Shown piece by piece: positions 17,821 to 29,375 of a stretch of 46,995 nucleotides of DNA (position 1 is the first letter of the stretch; each line of letters begins with the position of its first letter). The notes beneath the pieces are model-generated. The model was not told the DNA's origin, searched no databases, and worked only from the letters and a program-made list of their open reading frames with translations. Source of the stretch: Chloroflexota bacterium (lineage in GTDB: Bacteria; Chloroflexota; Limnocylindria; P2-11E); the NCBI GenBank assembly GCA_005880575.1, contig VBIZ01000115.1:1-46995 (forward strand). The letters run 5' to 3'. The position numbers and the translations under genes are program-made.

Positions 17821-17931
17821 CGCTGATCCTCGTCTGACCCCTTTACAAGCGTTTTCCGGTCCTACATTTCGCTGTCGAGGGAGCAGGTGCCTGGATAACG
17901 GGCGCCGGAAGGCAGGGTTAAACACGCACAG

Positions 17932-19332
17932 ATGTCGCTTCTAAGACGCATCGAAGGCGCCCGCCCGGGTCAGCCCGAACAGCCGCAGCAGCCCGGTGCA
18001 CCCCAGCAACCCCCGAAGCCGCCCGCCGAAGGGCCGCTCTCGCAGTCGACCTCACCGGCGCGCGACGCACAGCGTGACGTTCGCTCTCGTTTGCAGAGCC
18101 GGATCATCAACAACCTCGACCCGCGGCTCGACCTGTCCGACGCGAAGGCCGTCAAGTCGTCCATCGAGGAGATGTTCAACAAGTTCATCGATGAGGAAGG
18201 GATCGTCGTCACGCGCGTCGAGCGTCAGCGAATGCTCGAGCAGATCATGGACGAGATCCTCGGCTTCGGTCCGATCCAGCCGCTCCTCAACGACGACACG
18301 ATCACCGAGATCATGGTCAACGGACCGTTCCGCACGTACGTGGAGCGCAAAGGCAAGCTGCAGCTTTCCGACGTCACGTTCGTCAGCGACGAGCATGTCT
18401 CGCGCGTGATCGAGCGGATCATCGCGCCGATCGGCCGGCGCGTCGACGAAGCGAAGCCGTTCGAGGACGCACGTCTTCCCGACGGCTCGCGCGTGAACAT
18501 CATCATTCCGCCGCTCGCTCTGAACGGGCCCACGGTCACCATCCGGAAGTTCCCCAAGTACCGCATCACCGTCGAGGACTACATCAAGTTCGGCACCGCG
18601 ACGGCCGAGATGATGGAATTCCTCCGCGCGTGCGTCGAGGCGCGGCTCAACATGTACATCTCCGGTGGTACCGGCTCAGGAAAGACGACGCTCCTCAACA
18701 TCCTTTCGGGCTTCATCCCGGAGGACGAGCGGATCATCACCATCGAGGACGCCGCCGAGCTGAAGCTCGTTCAGGACCACGTCGTCCGTCTCGAATCGCG
18801 CGCCGCCAACATCGAGGGCAAGGGCGCCGTCACGATCATGGACCTCGTCCGCAACGCTCTCCGTATGCGCCCCGAGCGCATCGTCGTCGGTGAAACGCGT
18901 GGTGGCGAAGCGCTCTCGATGCTCCAGGCCATGAACACCGGTCACGACGGCTCGCTCTCCACGGGTCACGCGAACTCGCCGCGAGACATCCTTGCTCGTC
19001 TCGAGACCATGTGCCTCATGGCCGGCGTCGAGCTCCCGGCGCGCGCGATCCGCGAGCAGATCGCGAGCGCGCTGGACCTCATCATCCAGATCTCGCGGCT
19101 CAAGGACGGGTCGCGCAAGATCACGAACATCACCGAGGTCCAGGGAATGGAGGGCGACACGATCGTCCTTCAGGACGTCTTCGTCTTCGAGCAGACCGGC
19201 TACGTCGAGGGCAAGGTTCAGGGCCGTCTGCGTCCGACGGGGATCCGTCCGAAGTTCTCGGAGAAGTTCGAGTCGGCCGGCATCAAGCTCCCACAAAACG
19301 TGTTTGGCGACATGTCCGCCGGCCTGCGTTGA
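17932..19332 (+). CDS. tadA: CpaF/TadA-type secretion ATPase (engine 2)
   Basis: 466 residues. The N-terminal ~45 residues are Pro/Gln-rich and disordered, absent in the engine-1 paralog. The remainder is a full Cpa[21 protein letters not shown], Walker [24 protein letters not shown], Walker [21 protein letters not shown], and the His box [15 protein letters not shown]. Hexameric cytoplasmic motor for pilus assembly. It starts 111 bp after cpaE; a TTTACA/TACATT pair in that gap is a weak promoter candidate. The TadB gene overlaps its stop by 4 nt. Confidence 0.95.
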   Translation: MSLLRRIEGARPGQPEQPQQPGAPQQPPKPPAEGPLSQSTSPARDAQRDVRSRLQSRIINNLDPRLDLSDAKAVKSSIEEMFNKFIDEEGIVVTRVERQRMLEQIMDEILGFGPIQPLLNDDTITEIMVNGPFRTYVERKGKLQLSDVTFVSDEHVSRVIERIIAPIGRRVDEAKPFEDARLPDGSRVNIIIPPLALNGPTVTIRKFPKYRITVEDYIKFGTATAEMMEFLRACVEARLNMYISGGTGSGKTTLLNILSGFIPEDERIITIEDAAELKLVQDHVVRLESRAANIEGKGAVTIMDLVRNALRMRPERIVVGETRGGEALSMLQAMNTGHDGSLSTGHANSPRDILARLETMCLMAGVELPARAIREQIASALDLIIQISRLKDGSRKITNITEVQGMEGDTIVLQDVFVFEQTGYVEGKVQGRLRPTGIRPKFSEKFESAGIKLPQNVFGDMSAGLR

Positions 19333-20303
19333 TCGGTCTCGAGTACATCATCCCGGCGACCGCCTTCATCGGCGTGTTCCTGTTCTTCTGGGGCATCTCG
19401 TCGATGCTCGGCGGCGGCTCGCCCGAATCGCTCGGAGCCCGCATGCAGCGCTACGCGGGCGGCCAGCAGGCGGCGGCTCCGGAGGCCAAGAAGGAGCGCA
19501 AGAAAGGGCGCCGGGATATCGATCCGTTCGCAACCCTTTCCGGAGACGTCCAGGACAAGCGCTTCGCTTCGCGTGTTCAGCGCGATCTCGCGCGCGCAGA
19601 CCTGCGCTTGCGAGTCGCGGAGTACTACTACATCCGGCTCGGCGCGGCGCTCGGTCTCGCCGCGGTTCTCCTGCTACTGCGCGATCCGCTCTCGGCTCTC
19701 GTCGGTGCGCTCCTCGGGTACTTCCTGCCGCGCATGTGGGTCGGCCGGCGCATCGGGAGCCGCCTCAACGCCTTCAACAAGCAGCTCCCCGACACGATCA
19801 CGCTGCTCTCGAACTCCCTCCGCGCGGGCTCGAGCTTCCTCCAGTCGATCGAGCTCGTGTCGCGCGAGTCGCCCGCACCGATGGGCCCGGAGATGGGTCG
19901 CGTCGTTCGCGAGGTGAACCTCGGCCTGAGCATGGAGGAGGCGCTCTCGAACCTCGTCCGTCGGATCAAGAGCGATGACCTCGACCTCATGGTCACCGCC
20001 ATCGGCGTCCAGCAGCAGGTCGGTGGAAACCTCGCGGAGATCCTCGACACGATCGCGTTCACGATCCGCGAGCGCGTCCGTATCAAGGGCGAGATCCGCA
20101 CCCTCACCGCGCAGGGACGCTACTCGGGCTACCTCGTCGCGTTCCTGCCGATCGGAATCATGATCACGCTCAACCTGATCAACCCCGAGTTCATGCAGCC
20201 GCTCTTCACCGAGCTGATCGGGCAGATTTTGCTCGTGACCGGCGGCATCATGATGGCGATCGGCTTCTTCGCGATCCGCAAGATCACGGACATCAAGGTC
20301 TAG
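19329..20303 (+). CDS. tadB: TadB platform protein (engine 2)
   Basis: 324 residues, one T2SSF domain flanked by hydrophobic helices. Two N-terminal helices are separated by a basic KKERKKGRR segment, then the domain LPDTITLLSNSLRAGSSFLQ, later VGGNLAEILDTIAFTIRERV and LTAQGRYSGYLVAFLPIGIM. These are typical TadB signatures. TTG 19329 overlaps the CpaF stop (TTGA) and begins exactly at the first hydrophobic segment. With TadC it forms the inner-membrane platform. Confidence 0.92.
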   Translation: MIGLEYIIPATAFIGVFLFFWGISSMLGGGSPESLGARMQRYAGGQQAAAPEAKKERKKGRRDIDPFATLSGDVQDKRFASRVQRDLARADLRLRVAEYYYIRLGAALGLAAVLLLLRDPLSALVGALLGYFLPRMWVGRRIGSRLNAFNKQLPDTITLLSNSLRAGSSFLQSIELVSRESPAPMGPEMGRVVREVNLGLSMEEALSNLVRRIKSDDLDLMVTAIGVQQQVGGNLAEILDTIAFTIRERVRIKGEIRTLTAQGRYSGYLVAFLPIGIMITLNLINPEFMQPLFTELIGQILLVTGGIMMAIGFFAIRKITDIKV

Positions 20304-20306
20304 TCG

Positions 20307-21221
20307 GTGGAAATCCTCATCCTCGCCGGCGTCCTCGGGTTCGGGGTCTTCCTCGTCTTCGCGTCGTTCCTCGTCGGACAGCAGCTCGATCCGGTGCAGG
20401 CTCGACTGCAGCAGATCTCCGTTCGCCCGAGGACTCTCGAAGAGCTCGAGCTGCAGCGGCCGCTCGCCGAGCGCACCCTGAAGCCGATCGTCCAGGGCCT
20501 CGCCGCGATCATTTCGCGCTTTTATCCGGCCAACACAGCGCGGTCACTTCAGCTCCGCCTCAAGCGCGCGGCCATGGAGACGACGAGCGTCGAGTTCTTC
20601 CTTGGCGTCAAGGCGTTCGTCGCCATCGTTGCCGCGGTCGCCGCGTCGGCTCTGCTGAACCTGATGACCAGCGACACCTTGTTTACGGTGGGTGGTCTCT
20701 TCGGTGGACTAATCCTCGGGTTCCTCATCCCCGACTTGTATCTCAGCAGCCGTGCCGGTGGCCGCGCCGGCGCGATCCTCGACCAGCTTCCCGACGCGCT
20801 CGACCTCCTCACGATCTCGGTGGAGGCAGGCCTCGGATTCGACGCGGCCATCATCAAGGTGACCGAGAAGATGAAGGGTCCCCTCACCGAGGAGCTGAAG
20901 CGGGCCGCGGCCGAGCAGCGCGTCGGCAAGTCGCGCCAGGAGTCACTGCGCGGCATCAACGACCGCGTCGAGGTGAAGGAGCTGCAGAACCTCATCTCGG
21001 CGATCATCCAGGCGGACCAGCTCGGTGTGTCGATGTCGAAGGTGCTGCGCATCCAGTCCGAGCAGATGCGCACCGATCGCCGTCAGCGAGCGGAAGAGAA
21101 GGCGGCGCGCGCCCCGATCCTCATCATGCTCCCCACGGTCGGGTGCATCTTCCCCTCGCTCTTCATCGTGATCCTCGCGCCCGCCGCGCTCTCCGCGATG
21201 AAGTCCTGCGGCTCGGTCTAG
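20307..21221 (+). CDS. tadC: TadC platform protein (engine 2)
   Basis: 304 residues, one T2SSF domain: LPDALDLLTISVEAGLGFDA, then LQNLISAIIQADQLGVSMSK and RRQRAEEKAARAPILIMLP, with two N-terminal and two C-terminal hydrophobic helices. GTG 20307 follows the tadB stop by three bases. Completes the second engine. Confidence 0.92.
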   Translation: MEILILAGVLGFGVFLVFASFLVGQQLDPVQARLQQISVRPRTLEELELQRPLAERTLKPIVQGLAAIISRFYPANTARSLQLRLKRAAMETTSVEFFLGVKAFVAIVAAVAASALLNLMTSDTLFTVGGLFGGLILGFLIPDLYLSSRAGGRAGAILDQLPDALDLLTISVEAGLGFDAAIIKVTEKMKGPLTEELKRAAAEQRVGKSRQESLRGINDRVEVKELQNLISAIIQADQLGVSMSKVLRIQSEQMRTDRRQRAEEKAARAPILIMLPTVGCIFPSLFIVILAPAALSAMKSCGSV

Positions 21222-21243
21222 CACGCTCCGCGGCCCCCTCAAC

Positions 21244-21597
21244 ATCACGAACCGCACACGCGGGACGGTTATCGCCACGCGCTGCGGGGTCGCAAACAGC
21301 TTTCTGACGAGGGGCATCGGTCTCATCGGGCGTTCAGGGCTCGCGGCCGGCGAAGGCCTTCTCCTCACGAAGACCGGATCCATCACGATGCTCTTCATGC
21401 GCTTCGCGATAGACGCGGTCTTCCTCGATCGATCGATGCGCGTCCTCCGAGTCGCCGAAGGCCTTCGGCCGTGGGTGCCCGCCGTCGGAGCGCCTCGCGG
21501 GACCGATAGCGTGCTCGAGGTGCCCGCGGGCACGGCGGCACGGACGGGAACGCAAGCCGGTGACGAACTCATCTCGTCGAAGTCGACCGCCAGGTGA
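21244..21597 (+). CDS. DUF192 family protein, no canonical start codon
   Basis: About 117 residues in the frame that ends at 21597. The DUF192 pattern is complete: RGIGLIGRSGLAAGEGLLL, ITMLFMRFAIDAVFLDRSM, VLRVAEGLRPW, then VLEVPAGTAARTGTQAGDEL. The conserved N-terminal part lies upstream of the first ATG (21388), and from the upstream stop (21199-21201) to that ATG there is no ATG, GTG or TTG. ATC 21244, giving (M)TNRTRGTVIATR, is the most family-like start but has no Shine-Dalgarno; CTG 21304 would lose a strand. DUF192 proteins are small secreted or cytoplasmic proteins of unknown role. Its stop overlaps the comF start. Confidence 0.7.
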   Translation: MTNRTRGTVIATRCGVANSFLTRGIGLIGRSGLAAGEGLLLTKTGSITMLFMRFAIDAVFLDRSMRVLRVAEGLRPWVPAVGAPRGTDSVLEVPAGTAARTGTQAGDELISSKSTAR

Positions 21598-22217
21598 TGG
21601 AGCTCGCGCTCGCGGCCCGGGACGTCCTGCTCGTGCCGCGCTGTGCCGGCTGCGGCGACCCTGGGAGCTGGTTTTGTGTCGCGTGCCGCGACCAGTGCGA
21701 GCCGGTGGCGCACGACGGCACTCTCGCCCTTCGTGCGGCCGGTGCGCACGCCGGGCCGCTCCGCGCGGCGATACACCGGCTGAAATATGGCGGCGAGCCG
21801 GGGCTCGCGGCGGAGCTCGGCGCGCTCGTGGCCCTTGAGCTCGCGCGCGATCTCGCCCGCGGCGTGACGGTCGACGCGGTCGTCCCGGTGCCGCTCCACC
21901 GGTCGCGCGCGGCGGCGCGCGGGTACGACCAGGCGGCGCTTCTCGCTCGCGCTGTCGCCGAGCGTACGGGGCTGCCGCTTCGTCCGGTCTTGCATCGCAT
22001 TCGCGAAGGCCGTCCGCAGGTCGAGCTCGACCGCCCCGCCCGGGCCGCGAACGTCCGTGGAGCCTTCGTCGCCGAGGCGAGCTCGCTCAGGGGGCTGCGC
22101 GTGGCGATCGTGGACGACGTCGCGACGACCGGCGCGACGCTGTCCGACGCGGCCGCTGCGGCGCGATCGGCGGGGGCCCGCGCGGTGCGCGCCTACATCG
22201 TGGCGGTCGAGGAATGA
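21597..22217 (+). CDS. comF: ComF family phosphoribosyltransferase-like protein
   Basis: 206 residues from ATG 21597 (GTG 21594 also in frame). A cysteine cluster (CAGC...FCVAC) near the N-terminus is the ComF zinc finger. The C-terminal PRTase-like domain has VDAVVPVPLHRSRAAARGYD, LARAVAERTGLPL and the PRPP loop VAIVDDVATTGATL. ComF proteins aid DNA uptake during natural transformation, with the helicase and uptake pilus. Its position just after the Tad genes fits a link between pilus and competence, but comEA/comEC are not in the window. Confidence 0.88.
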   Translation: MELALAARDVLLVPRCAGCGDPGSWFCVACRDQCEPVAHDGTLALRAAGAHAGPLRAAIHRLKYGGEPGLAAELGALVALELARDLARGVTVDAVVPVPLHRSRAAARGYDQAALLARAVAERTGLPLRPVLHRIREGRPQVELDRPARAANVRGAFVAEASSLRGLRVAIVDDVATTGATLSDAAAAARSAGARAVRAYIVAVEE

Positions 22218-23680
22218 GCCGTCGTCGTTGGCTGGTCCGCGGCCTCCTCCTGTTCGTGCTCGCGTTCGCGAACCTGAACGACATTCGGTCCGGTGAGCTG
22301 CCCCCGGGCGGAGAAGCGCCCGGCCTTTGGTCTCCCGACGTCCTGCCGAACGCGCTCTTCGCGTGGACGGTGATCAAGGAGCACAACGTGAACTACGACG
22401 AGTTCACTGCGCCATCCGCTCAGAGGACCGACAAGCTCGACCGCGAGGCGTATTTCTTCCGAGCGTGTGGCGTATCGACGGCGACGGCACCGCCGACGGC
22501 GAAGCGCAGCGTGGGCGGCCCACCGGCGCCCGGACCGAACGATCACGTCTGCTCCGTGTTCCCGCCGGGCATGGGCATCCTCGCCCTGCCCTTCTTCGCG
22601 CCGTTCGTGCTGGCGGGATGGAACCCCCTAGATCTCGGCCTGCTCGTCCACGGCGGGCACGTCGTGGCGGCCATCGTCGAAATACTCGCGACCCTGATCC
22701 TCTGGGCCGTGTTGCGTCGCTTCGCCACGGCGCGCTGGTCCCTCGTGCTCGTCCTCCTCTATTTCCTCGCGACGAGCGTGAGGACGGTCGCGAGCCAAGG
22801 GCTGTGGCAGCACTCGGGCGTGCACCTCGCCGTGGCGTCGGCGCTCTGGCTCACTCTTCGAGAGGAGCCGATTCCACTATCTCGGGATCTCGCCGCGGGC
22901 GTGTTGCTGGGTCTCGGGGGCGTAGTGCGTCAGACCACGGCGCTTGTGGCGCTCGGCCTCCACGGATTTCGTCCAACGCGGATCTTCTGGATGCTCGTCG
23001 GGACCGCCATCGGTCTCGCGCCTTTGCTCGCGTACAACGACCTCGCGTTCGGTTCGGCCCTCGAGCAGGGCTACGGCGCGAAGTCGTTCGGCACACCGAT
23101 CCAGACGGGCCTCTACGGTCTGCTGCTCTCTCCCTCGCGGGGACTCTTCGTGTACACGCCGTATGTGATCTTCGGGCTCATCGCGCTTCTCCGGGCGTGG
23201 CGCTGGCCGGGCCAGGTCGCCGGACGGCTCCGCGGCTTGTCACTCGTCTGGCTCGCCGCGCTGGTCTTGTACGCGACCTATTCCGAGTGGTGGGGCGGTC
23301 GCGTATTCGGCTCGCGATTCCTCGACGACCTCGCGCCGATCCTCTTCATCGCGATCGGCTGGGGCACGTCGGTCGGAATGCTCGGTTCGCGGTTCGCCCG
23401 GATCGTCTTCGGTGCGATGGCGGCATGGTCCTTCGTGCTCTTCCAGGTGGCCGCGTTCCTCTACGACAAGAGCTGGGACACGCTGCCGGTGAACGTGAAC
23501 GACGACCCGTCGAAGCTCTTCAACTGGAGCGACCCGCAGTGGCTGGCCGTGCTGCGACAGGTGCCCTTCGCGGACGAACGGGTCATCGCCGGTGCCGCGC
23601 TGAGCGCGCTCGTTCTGGTATTGCTCGTGCGCCTCGAATTGCGTGCTGACCGCGGGAGTGAGCTAGCGTCGACCGTGTGA
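22214..23680 (+). CDS. Polytopic membrane protein, GT39/ArnT-like glycosyltransferase
   Basis: 488 residues with about ten hydrophobic helices. An early extracytoplasmic segment contains paired acidic/aromatic residues (NVNYDEF). Later features (LGGVVRQTTALVALGLHG, NDLAFGSALEQGYG, SPSRGLFVYTPYVIFGL, WWGGRVFGSRFLDDLAPILF) resemble membrane GT-C enzymes of the PMT/ArnT type that use polyprenyl-phosphate sugars. ATG overlaps the comF stop (ATGA). It could glycosylate surface proteins such as pilins; this is inference from fold and position. Confidence 0.6.
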   Translation: MSRRRWLVRGLLLFVLAFANLNDIRSGELPPGGEAPGLWSPDVLPNALFAWTVIKEHNVNYDEFTAPSAQRTDKLDREAYFFRACGVSTATAPPTAKRSVGGPPAPGPNDHVCSVFPPGMGILALPFFAPFVLAGWNPLDLGLLVHGGHVVAAIVEILATLILWAVLRRFATARWSLVLVLLYFLATSVRTVASQGLWQHSGVHLAVASALWLTLREEPIPLSRDLAAGVLLGLGGVVRQTTALVALGLHGFRPTRIFWMLVGTAIGLAPLLAYNDLAFGSALEQGYGAKSFGTPIQTGLYGLLLSPSRGLFVYTPYVIFGLIALLRAWRWPGQVAGRLRGLSLVWLAALVLYATYSEWWGGRVFGSRFLDDLAPILFIAIGWGTSVGMLGSRFARIVFGAMAAWSFVLFQVAAFLYDKSWDTLPVNVNDDPSKLFNWSDPQWLAVLRQVPFADERVIAGAALSALVLVLLVRLELRADRGSELASTV

Positions 23681-24783
23681 GCGCGTTTCTGATCTTCTTC
23701 GGGCGCGGCGGCTCGAGCGACATCGAGCGACAGCTCGACACCGTGAAGCTCGCGATCGGCGCCGTCGTGCTCGGGCGCGCCGCGGATGCCGGCTTCTCGC
23801 GTCTGTACGCCGTCACCAACGACGCGGAGGCCGCCGCGGCGTTCCGCGCGAAGGGCGCGGCGATCCTTCCGGCGCGCACCGAGCCGTTCCACTTCGGCCA
23901 GGAGCTCTCGCGGATCGTCCACGAGAAGAAGCTCGACCGCGTCTGCACCATCGGCGCCGGCGCGGGTGCGCTCCTCCAGACGAGCGAGCTGCGCGCGCTT
24001 CGCGAGGACCTCGAATCGAGCGAGGCCGTCGTGCTCTCGAACAACTCGTACTCGGCCGACCTCGTTGCGTTCACTCCCGCGTCGGCGCTCGACGCGATCG
24101 ACCTGCCCGCGACGGACAACCCGCTGCCGCGGCGCCTGCATCAGCAGGCGGGGCTGTCGTCGCGGCAGCTCGCGAAATCGGCGGCGACGCTGCTCGATGT
24201 GGACACACCGACCGACGCCGCGCTGCTGGCGCGACATCCGAAGTGCCCCCCGGAGCTGCGCTCGCTCCCCGCGTGGCAGGACATCCTCGCGGACCGGATC
24301 GAAGCGCTCATGCGCCTGGTAACGACGCCGGATAAGGAGCTCCTGGTCGCCGGGCGCGTCGGCGCGCCGGTGTGGACGTTCATCGAGACGCAGACGGCGT
24401 GTCGCGTGCGCATGCTGGCTGAGGAGCGGGGCATGCAGGCCGCGGGGCGCGACACATCCGGGGAAGCGCGGAGCGCCCTCGGGTTCCTCTACGAGAAGAT
24501 CGGCCCTCGCGAGTTCTTTGCGCGGATGCAGGAGCTCTGCGACGGCATGCTCTTCGACACGCTCGTCCTCTTCGCGCATCTGGGCTGGCGGCCGGGCGCG
24601 GCCGAACGGTTCGCCTCGTACCTCTTCATGGCCGATCGCATCCAGGCGAAGCCCCTTCGCGAGTTCACCGAAGCCGCGCGCGAGGCGCCGTTTCCCCTGC
24701 TGCTCGGAGGGCACACGCTCGTCTCCGGCGTCCTCTGGACGATGGTCGAGGCCGCCTGGGCCGGGCACCCGGAGGAGGTATGA
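23677..24783 (+). CDS. Conserved protein with nucleotidyltransferase-like N-terminal domain
   Basis: 368 residues. The first ~200 resemble a GT-A/nucleotidyltransferase Rossmann fold: KLAIGAVVLGRAADAGFSRL, YAVTND, IGAGAGALLQTSELRAL, and LSNNSYSADLVAF. The remaining part is mainly helical with TQTACRVRMLAEERGMQA and EARSALGFLYEKIG. No clear substrate site is recognised, so the function is open. GTG overlaps the previous stop (GTGTGA), and the next gene overlaps as ATGA, so it forms a tight pair with the PHP protein. Confidence 0.55.
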   Translation: MSAFLIFFGRGGSSDIERQLDTVKLAIGAVVLGRAADAGFSRLYAVTNDAEAAAAFRAKGAAILPARTEPFHFGQELSRIVHEKKLDRVCTIGAGAGALLQTSELRALREDLESSEAVVLSNNSYSADLVAFTPASALDAIDLPATDNPLPRRLHQQAGLSSRQLAKSAATLLDVDTPTDAALLARHPKCPPELRSLPAWQDILADRIEALMRLVTTPDKELLVAGRVGAPVWTFIETQTACRVRMLAEERGMQAAGRDTSGEARSALGFLYEKIGPREFFARMQELCDGMLFDTLVLFAHLGWRPGAAERFASYLFMADRIQAKPLREFTEAAREAPFPLLLGGHTLVSGVLWTMVEAAWAGHPEEV

Positions 24784-25547
24784 GCGCGCTCTTCGATCAC
24801 CACGTCCACAGCGACCGCTCCGACGGCACCGTCTCGCTCGCCGACCGCGCGAAGAGCGTTGCCACACGGCCGCACGGCGTCTCGGACCACTACCCGTGGC
24901 GGGACAAGCTTCCGAACGAGGACGCCGTAAAGCGCTACATCGAGGACGCGTCGCGGCTCGGCCTCCGCGTCGGCCTCGAGTACGACCTTGGAGTCGCGCC
25001 GCCGCTCGGTGCGGACACGCGCGAGTCGCTCCACTACCTCATCGGCGCGATCCACCAGATCGACATCGACGGTCGGCGGATCGGCTACGACGACGCGGGC
25101 GCCTTCGTGAAAGGGCGGATCAAGACGTTCAAGGAACGCGAGCGCTTCAGCGACCCCGCGCTGCAGAGGCGAATACTCGAGCGCACGCTCGAGGTTGTCG
25201 CCCAGGCGATCGACCGCGACCGCATCGACATCCTCGGGCATCCGACGTTCTCGGCGTTACAGGCGCTCGGCGATCCCGAGCGCGTCTACCCCGAGGAGTG
25301 GCAGGAGCGACTCATCGATCTCTGCGTGAACGGACGCATCGCGATCGAAATCAACGAGAGCTACGGCGTGCCACACCGGGAATTCCTGGTGCGCGCGGCA
25401 CGGGCGGGTGCGCTCTTCTCCGTCGGCACCGACACCCACTTCGAGATCAAGCCGCTCGACCGGACCGACGCGATGATCGCCGCGGCCGCTCTGGACCGCG
25501 TGCGCTTCATGGCCGGAAGCCGCCTCGCCCTGAGGGAGCTGCGCTAG
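24780..25547 (+). CDS. PHP-domain phosphoesterase
   Basis: 255 residues. Metal-binding PHP motifs are all visible: DHHVHSDRSDGT, GVSDH, LEYD, ILGHPTF and the C-terminal GTDTHFE. The family includes histidinol phosphatase HisK-type enzymes and 3',5'-nucleoside bisphosphate phosphatases; specificity cannot be fixed from sequence. It is coupled to the nucleotidyltransferase-like gene by a 4-nt overlap. Its stop codon overlaps the stop of a small opposing gene. Confidence 0.82.
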   Translation: MSALFDHHVHSDRSDGTVSLADRAKSVATRPHGVSDHYPWRDKLPNEDAVKRYIEDASRLGLRVGLEYDLGVAPPLGADTRESLHYLIGAIHQIDIDGRRIGYDDAGAFVKGRIKTFKERERFSDPALQRRILERTLEVVAQAIDRDRIDILGHPTFSALQALGDPERVYPEEWQERLIDLCVNGRIAIEINESYGVPHREFLVRAARAGALFSVGTDTHFEIKPLDRTDAMIAAAALDRVRFMAGSRLALRELR

Positions 25548-25717
25548 GCGGCCGGCGCATCCTCCGCGAGCAGCTCGTACACCAGGATCCCAATGGCCAC
25601 GAGAAGCACCACGTGCACGGCGTTGCCGCCGAAGTTGGCGGCCTGCGCGACGAACCACGCCGCGACGAGCACCCAGACCGCCGTCCAGCGCAGCCGATGG
25701 CCGGTCGCGACCGTCAC
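25544..25717 (-). CDS. 57-residue two-helix membrane protein (lmo0937/DUF5670-like)
   Basis: GTG (25715-25717) to TAG (25544-25546) encodes 57 residues: a short basic start, hydrophobic helix WTAVWVLVAAWFVAQ, a NFGGNAVH turn and a second helix VVLLVAIGILVYELL. This matches the lmo0937/DUF5670 pattern (helix, GG-x-H turn, LLVIAxI helix). The TAG overlaps the PHP gene's TAG in antiparallel fashion. No Shine-Dalgarno is evident. The alternating hydrophobic pattern makes it credible though short. Confidence 0.6.
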   Translation of the reverse strand: MTVATGHRLRWTAVWVLVAAWFVAQAANFGGNAVHVVLLVAIGILVYELLAEDAPAA

Positions 25718-25737
25718 GTTTCGGAGGCTAGCGCCCG

Positions 25738-25743
25738 TATACT
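25738..25743 (+). promoter_or_regulatory. Candidate -10 element for prs
   Basis: TATACT lies 43 bp before the prs GTG and matches five of six -10 bases. No matching -35 is seen at 16-18 bp upstream, so this is a partial promoter call. Confidence 0.35.
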
Positions 25744-25785
25744 TTTCATGCAGGACGACCTGCGATCCGCGGCAGGAGGGGAGCC

Positions 25786-26772
25786 GTGTTCCGAGGACTG
25801 TCCGTCTACACCGGAAACGCCCACCCCAAGTTCGCGAGAGACATCGCCGCCCATCTGGAGGTCCCGCTCGGCGACGCCGACGTCACGAAATTCGCCAACG
25901 ACAACATATTCGTCAAGATCAACGAGAACGCGCGCGAACACGACGTCTACGTCGTGCAATCGCTCGTCGGGCCGTCGGTCAGCGACGCGATCATGGAGCT
26001 TCTCATCATGCTCGACGCCTTCAAACGCGCTTCCGCCGGCCGCATCACCGCGGTCATGCCGTACTACGCCTACGGCCGGAGCGACAAGAAGGACCAACCA
26101 CGCGTTCCGATCACCGCACGCCTCCTCGCGGACCTCATCGGGGTCGCGGGCGCCGACCGGTTCCTGACGATGGACATGCATCAGATGCAGATCCAGGGCT
26201 TCTTCTCCATCCCCGGTGACGAGCTCTCCGCGCGCAATCTCCTCATTGAGGCCTTCCGTTCGATCGTCGAGAAGGACCCGAGCGGCGTCGCGCTCGTGGT
26301 GCCCGACCTCGGGTACGCCAACGCCGCACGCCGGATCGCCGAGGCGCTGCAGATCCCACTCGTGTTCATGCAGAAGACGCATCGCGACAACAGCGGCCGG
26401 AGCGAGGTCGTCGCCGTCATCGGCGACATCGACAAGCAGCGCGCGATCATCATCGACGACGAGATCGACACCGGTACCACGATCCTCAACGCGGTTCGCA
26501 TCCTGCACGAGCGCGGCGTCAACGAGATCTATGTCGGCTGCACCCACGCCGTCCTATCGGGGAACGCCGCCCAGAAGCTCGCCGAGAGCGGCATCGTGAA
26601 GCTGATCACAACGGACACCGCACCCTTACGACCGTCGGCCCGCGACACCGAGAAGTTCGAGGTCCTGACCGTGGCGCCGCTCTTCGCCGAGGCCATCCGT
26701 CGCATCCACGAAGGCGAATCCGTCGGCGCGCTCTTCAACCCGCCCGGGTTGCAGCTTCCGCTGGTCACCTAG
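25786..26772 (+). CDS. prs: Ribose-phosphate pyrophosphokinase
   Basis: 328 residues. PRPP synthetase features are present: the N-terminal VYTGNAHPKFARDIAAHLEV, FVKINENAREHDVYVVQSL, AVMPYYAYGRSDKKDQPR, TMDMHQMQIQGFF, flexible loop KTHRDNSGRSEVVAVIGD and the PRPP-binding IIIDDEIDTGTTI. It makes PRPP from ATP and ribose 5-phosphate for nucleotide, His and Trp synthesis. GTG 25786 is preceded by AGGAGGGGAG. secA follows 20 bp after its stop. Confidence 0.96.
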   Translation: MFRGLSVYTGNAHPKFARDIAAHLEVPLGDADVTKFANDNIFVKINENAREHDVYVVQSLVGPSVSDAIMELLIMLDAFKRASAGRITAVMPYYAYGRSDKKDQPRVPITARLLADLIGVAGADRFLTMDMHQMQIQGFFSIPGDELSARNLLIEAFRSIVEKDPSGVALVVPDLGYANAARRIAEALQIPLVFMQKTHRDNSGRSEVVAVIGDIDKQRAIIIDDEIDTGTTILNAVRILHERGVNEIYVGCTHAVLSGNAAQKLAESGIVKLITTDTAPLRPSARDTEKFEVLTVAPLFAEAIRRIHEGESVGALFNPPGLQLPLVT

Positions 26773-26792
26773 CGATCGCAACTCGCAGTCCC

Positions 26793-29375
<2,583 letters not shown>

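Noticed and set aside
16522-17925. 467-codon antisense frame over cpaE
   Set aside because: Low-complexity Asp/Arg/His/Val antisense composition with no motif; typical shadow of a high-GC gene.
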